From contig JAKPCO010000009.1 of the NCBI GenBank assembly GCA_029553285.1, forward strand, positions 1 to 64,000: 64,000 bases of DNA. Direction: 5' to 3'. This DNA comes from Methanobacteriota archaeon. Lineage in GTDB: Archaea; Halobacteriota; Methanosarcinia; Methanotrichales; Methanotrichaceae. Made by a program: the position numbers and the translations under genes. The notes under the pieces were generated by a model that worked only from the letters and a program-made list of their open reading frames with translations, was not told the DNA's origin and ran no database searches. Below are positions 61,491 to 64,000 of the stretch, piece by piece (position 1 is the first letter of the stretch; every line of letters begins with the position of its first letter).

Positions 61491-62774
61491 ATGGGCATGC
61501 TTGAGGATGCAGCAGCAGGAAGGCTGAACGATGAGATGAGATATGTGGCACAGGTGGAGGGAAAGACTCCTGAGTTCATATGCAGAGGTATCGCAACTGG
61601 AAGAATAGTGATACCCGTCTCCCCATACAGAAAGACCAAGCCGGTGGGTATAGGAAAAGGCCTGCGAACGAAGGTGAACGCATCCATAGGTACAAGCTCT
61701 GATATCGTGGATGTGGATATGGAGGTCGAGAAGGCGCGTGTTGCAGAAAGCGCAGGGGCTGACACTCTGATGGAGCTCTCGACAGGCGGTGACCTGCGCG
61801 AGATCCGGAGGAGGGTGATAGAGGCGACGAGCCTCAGCGTCGGCAGCGTTCCTCTTTATCAGGCCTTCATCGAGGCGATAAGAAAGCACGGTGCCGGAGT
61901 TGACATGACAGAGGACGAGCTCTTCCGGGCTGTTGATGAGCAGGCTCGGATGGGCACGAACTTCATGGCGATACACACAGGCATAAACAGAATCTGCCTG
62001 GAGCGTCTGAGGGCACAGGGTGGCAGATTTGGAGGTCTCTGCAGCCGCGGCGGCGCCTTCATGATAGCCTGGATGCTCCATAATGAAAAGGAGAATCCGC
62101 TGTACAGCGAATTCGACTATCTTCTTGAGATACTGAAGGAGCACGAGGTCACCCTGAGCCTCGGAAATGGCATGCGTGCAGGCGCGATCCACGACTCTAC
62201 CGACAGGGCTCAGATACAGGAGCTTGTGATCAATGCGGAGCTAGCGGATAGAGCGCAGGCTGCTGGTGTCCAGACGATCGTCGAGGGGCCAGGACACATA
62301 CCTGTTGATGAGATAGAAGCTAACATCAGGATCATGAAGCGCATGACAAACGAACGGCCGTTCTACATGCTGGGTCCCCTGGTGACAGATATAGCTCCGG
62401 GCTACGATCATATCGTGGCGGCTGTTGGGGCAAGTCTCTCAAGTGCATACGGCGCAGACTTCATCTGCTACGTCACGCCCGCAGAGCACCTTGCGCTACC
62501 CACCCCTGAGGATGTGAGGGAGGGGGTCGTCGCAGCGAGGATCGCTGCTCATATCGGGGACATGATCAAACTCGGCATGAAAGACCGGGATCTGGAGATG
62601 GGCAGAGCAAGGAGAGATCTGCTCTGGGAGAGGCAGTTTGATCTTGCGCTGGACCCACAGAGAGCCAGGCAGATACGGGCTGAGAGGGAGCCTGCTGATA
62701 GCAGAGTCTGCACTATGTGCGGCGACTACTGCGCTCTGAAAATAATAAAGAGCAGCATCAACCTGAGCAGATAG
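61491..62774 (+). CDS. thiC: Phosphomethylpyrimidine synthase ThiC
   Basis: 427 residues. This radical SAM enzyme rearranges aminoimidazole ribotide into the pyrimidine of thiamine. Conserved parts include GRIVIPVSPYRKTKPVGIGKGLRTKVNASIGTSSD (in segments), GADTLMELSTGGDL, GTNFMAIHTGI, SRGGAFMIAWM, EGPGHIPVDEIEANI and LGPLVTDIAPGYDH. The cluster motif C-x2-C-x4-C is at the C-terminus (CTMCGDYCALK), as is normal for ThiC. It is the short archaeal form. Promoter and ribosome site are described in the preceding region. Confidence 0.96.
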   Translation: MGMLEDAAAGRLNDEMRYVAQVEGKTPEFICRGIATGRIVIPVSPYRKTKPVGIGKGLRTKVNASIGTSSDIVDVDMEVEKARVAESAGADTLMELSTGGDLREIRRRVIEATSLSVGSVPLYQAFIEAIRKHGAGVDMTEDELFRAVDEQARMGTNFMAIHTGINRICLERLRAQGGRFGGLCSRGGAFMIAWMLHNEKENPLYSEFDYLLEILKEHEVTLSLGNGMRAGAIHDSTDRAQIQELVINAELADRAQAAGVQTIVEGPGHIPVDEIEANIRIMKRMTNERPFYMLGPLVTDIAPGYDHIVAAVGASLSSAYGADFICYVTPAEHLALPTPEDVREGVVAARIAAHIGDMIKLGMKDRDLEMGRARRDLLWERQFDLALDPQRARQIRAEREPADSRVCTMCGDYCALKIIKSSINLSR

Positions 62775-62990
62775 CTGCCAGTCACCTAATCCAGCTGGGA
62801 GGCGGTTCTGCAGGAGTCTCATCAAAGCCTATGGCTCACAGCATTCTGATCATGCCATTGAGCGCGCTGTAGATCCCCGTAAACAGAAGATGTTCCATCT
62901 GCACAGAGGATTCCATACCCTGCAGATCGCCTGGTCCAGCCACTGGATCTATAAATCATAAGCACAGGCTACCACCAGGAAGGTCTTTCC
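62775..62990. promoter_or_regulatory. iorA promoter region
   Basis: TCTATAAAT at 62949-62957 is a TATA box and AGGAAGG at about 62977-62983 a strong ribosome site for ATG 62991. Nothing else seen in these 216 bases. Confidence 0.55.
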
Positions 62991-64000
62991 ATGCGAGAAT
63001 ATCTTCTGGGCAACGTGGCAATCGCAAGAGGGGTCCTGGAGGCAGGCGCAGGCCTTGCAGCCGGCTATCCGGGAACCCCATCTTCTGAGATCATAGATAC
63101 CCTTTCAGGTATCGCATCCAGGTATGACATTCATGTCGAGTGGTCCGTCAATGAGAAGGCTGCTCTTGAGGTCGCAATAGGCGGGTCCTGGGCTGGAACG
63201 AGATCCGTCGCGACGATGAAGCACGTCGGCCTGAATGTTGCAGCTGACCCCTTCATGACGCTGGCGTATCTCGGGGTCGATGCGGGTCTTGTCATAGTAT
63301 CTGCGGACGATCCGTACTGCCACTCGTCTCAGAACGAGCAGGATACAAGGCGGTACGCGCAGTTCGCATCTGTCCCCTGCCTTGATCCCGCGGACCCGCA
63401 GGAGGCGAGGGACATGACGATCTACGCCTTCGACCTCTCAGAGCGTTTCAGCGTGCCTGTGCTGCTCCGCCCCACGACACGCGTCTCGCACGCGAGATCT
63501 GATGTTGAGACGGGCGAGATACCTGAGGGGAGGAGAAGGGGTCGCGGATTCAGAAAGGATCCTGCACGGCGTGTCTCCCTGCCCGTAAATGCGAGGGTGC
63601 TCCACAGGGCGCTGATCGATAAGCAGAGAGATATCGAGAGAGAGCTCGAATCCGCACCATGGAACAGGCTCATGCTGAGAGGGGATGTGGGTGTGATAGC
63701 CTCGGGCATAGCAGGGCTCTACGCAGAGGAGGCTCTGGCAAACCTTGGCGCAGATCTCTCTCTTCTCCGGATAGGCACATATCCAGCTCCATCGCGCATG
63801 ATCGAGGAGATCGTGAAAAACACATCCAAAGTCATGGTGGTCGAGGAGCTCGAGCCCGTAGTCGAGGAGATGGTCGAGATCGTCGCGAGGCGCTGCAATC
63901 CGGAGCTGGAGATCCTGGGGAAGGGAAGCGGAGATATCCCCAGAGCTGGCGAGCTGGATCTCATCACAGTGAGAAACGCGATCGCCAGGATGCTCGGCAT
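62991..64000 (+). CDS. iorA: Indolepyruvate ferredoxin oxidoreductase alpha subunit (5' part)
   Basis: The frame opens at ATG 62991 and runs off the right edge after 336 codons; the full protein is normally ~600 residues. Seen here are the pyruvate-oxidoreductase-type N-terminal domain (GNVAIARGVLEAGAGLAAGYPGTPSSEI, VEWSVNEKAALEVAIGGSW, TMKHVGLNVAADP, VSADDPYCHSSQNEQDTR) and the start of the domain II/transketolase C-like part (VGVIASGIAGLYAEEAL, VVEELEPVVEEMV). The thiamine-diphosphate domain and ferredoxin-like tail lie outside. With IorB it oxidises aryl pyruvates to aryl-acetyl-CoA using ferredoxin, or works in reverse for aromatic amino acid synthesis. Confidence 0.93.
   Translation, partial: MREYLLGNVAIARGVLEAGAGLAAGYPGTPSSEIIDTLSGIASRYDIHVEWSVNEKAALEVAIGGSWAGTRSVATMKHVGLNVAADPFMTLAYLGVDAGLVIVSADDPYCHSSQNEQDTRRYAQFASVPCLDPADPQEARDMTIYAFDLSERFSVPVLLRPTTRVSHARSDVETGEIPEGRRRGRGFRKDPARRVSLPVNARVLHRALIDKQRDIERELESAPWNRLMLRGDVGVIASGIAGLYAEEALANLGADLSLLRIGTYPAPSRMIEEIVKNTSKVMVVEELEPVVEEMVEIVARRCNPELEILGKGSGDIPRAGELDLITVRNAIARMLG

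Overview
The window reads as about 64 kb of chromosome from a methanogenic euryarchaeon. The evidence is the archaeal translation factors (S10, EF-1 alpha, EF-2 with a diphthamide-type His loop), a cupin-type glucose-6-phosphate isomerase, a digeranylgeranylglyceryl-phosphate synthase-like prenyltransferase for ether lipids, a coenzyme B-type aksE/aksF pair, an extracellular CobN-like protein with the DUF2149/ExbB/DUF2162 set known from methanogens, archaeal TATA boxes and many leaderless or short-leader genes. The moderate-to-high GC content and gene families suggest the Methanothrix (Methanosaeta) group. That placement is my inference from memory, not a database result.

Layout. 1-3.7 kb: a partial cell-surface gene, a pentapeptide-repeat/channel-like protein, a 52-residue membrane protein and a PAS histidine kinase. 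3.9-8.5 kb: engB GTPase, intron-containing tRNA-Arg(CCG), then rps10-tuf-fusA. 8.7-12.6 kb: TrkA, a DHH phosphoesterase, pgk and initiator tRNA-Met. 12.8-17.1 kb: two exported proteins, one a DUF1616 protein with seven Ig-like repeats. 17.4-21.7 kb: DMT permease, MgtC/DUF4010 protein, PHP phosphoesterase, HEAT-repeat protein, lamin-tail protein. 21.7-28.7 kb: an accessory island with a methyltransferase, three exported proteins of unknown function, many small inverted-repeat elements, a decayed transposase and a truncated duplicate of pcn (PCNA). 28.7-32.3 kb: a dipeptide/nickel-type ABC importer with no binding protein beside it. 32.4-35.4 kb: a secreted subtilase. 35.9-38.2 kb: aksE - unknown - aksF. 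38.5-46.8 kb: a giant CobN-like surface protein facing a convergent operon of a metallo-beta-lactamase-fold enzyme, DUF2149, an ExbB-like channel and DUF2162. 47.7-64 kb: hisI, radical SAM enzymes, CBS regulator, pyrH, RaSEA-like enzyme, trxB, moaA, tRNA-His, pgi, two UbiA prenyltransferases, DUF763, rlmE, thiC and the 5' part of iorA.

Two things stand out. First, three families of small non-autonomous inverted-repeat elements occur in the intergenic regions. Two families have 8-bp target duplications visible by eye, and the third has an apparent empty site elsewhere in the window. No transposase that fits them is present. Second, the cobN locus joins an extracellular beta-propeller, a transcobalamin-like DUF4430 domain and a CobN chelatase body on one membrane-anchored chain, opposite an ExbB/ExbD-like motor operon. 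This suggests an energised metal or tetrapyrrole handling device on the surface of a cell that has no outer membrane.
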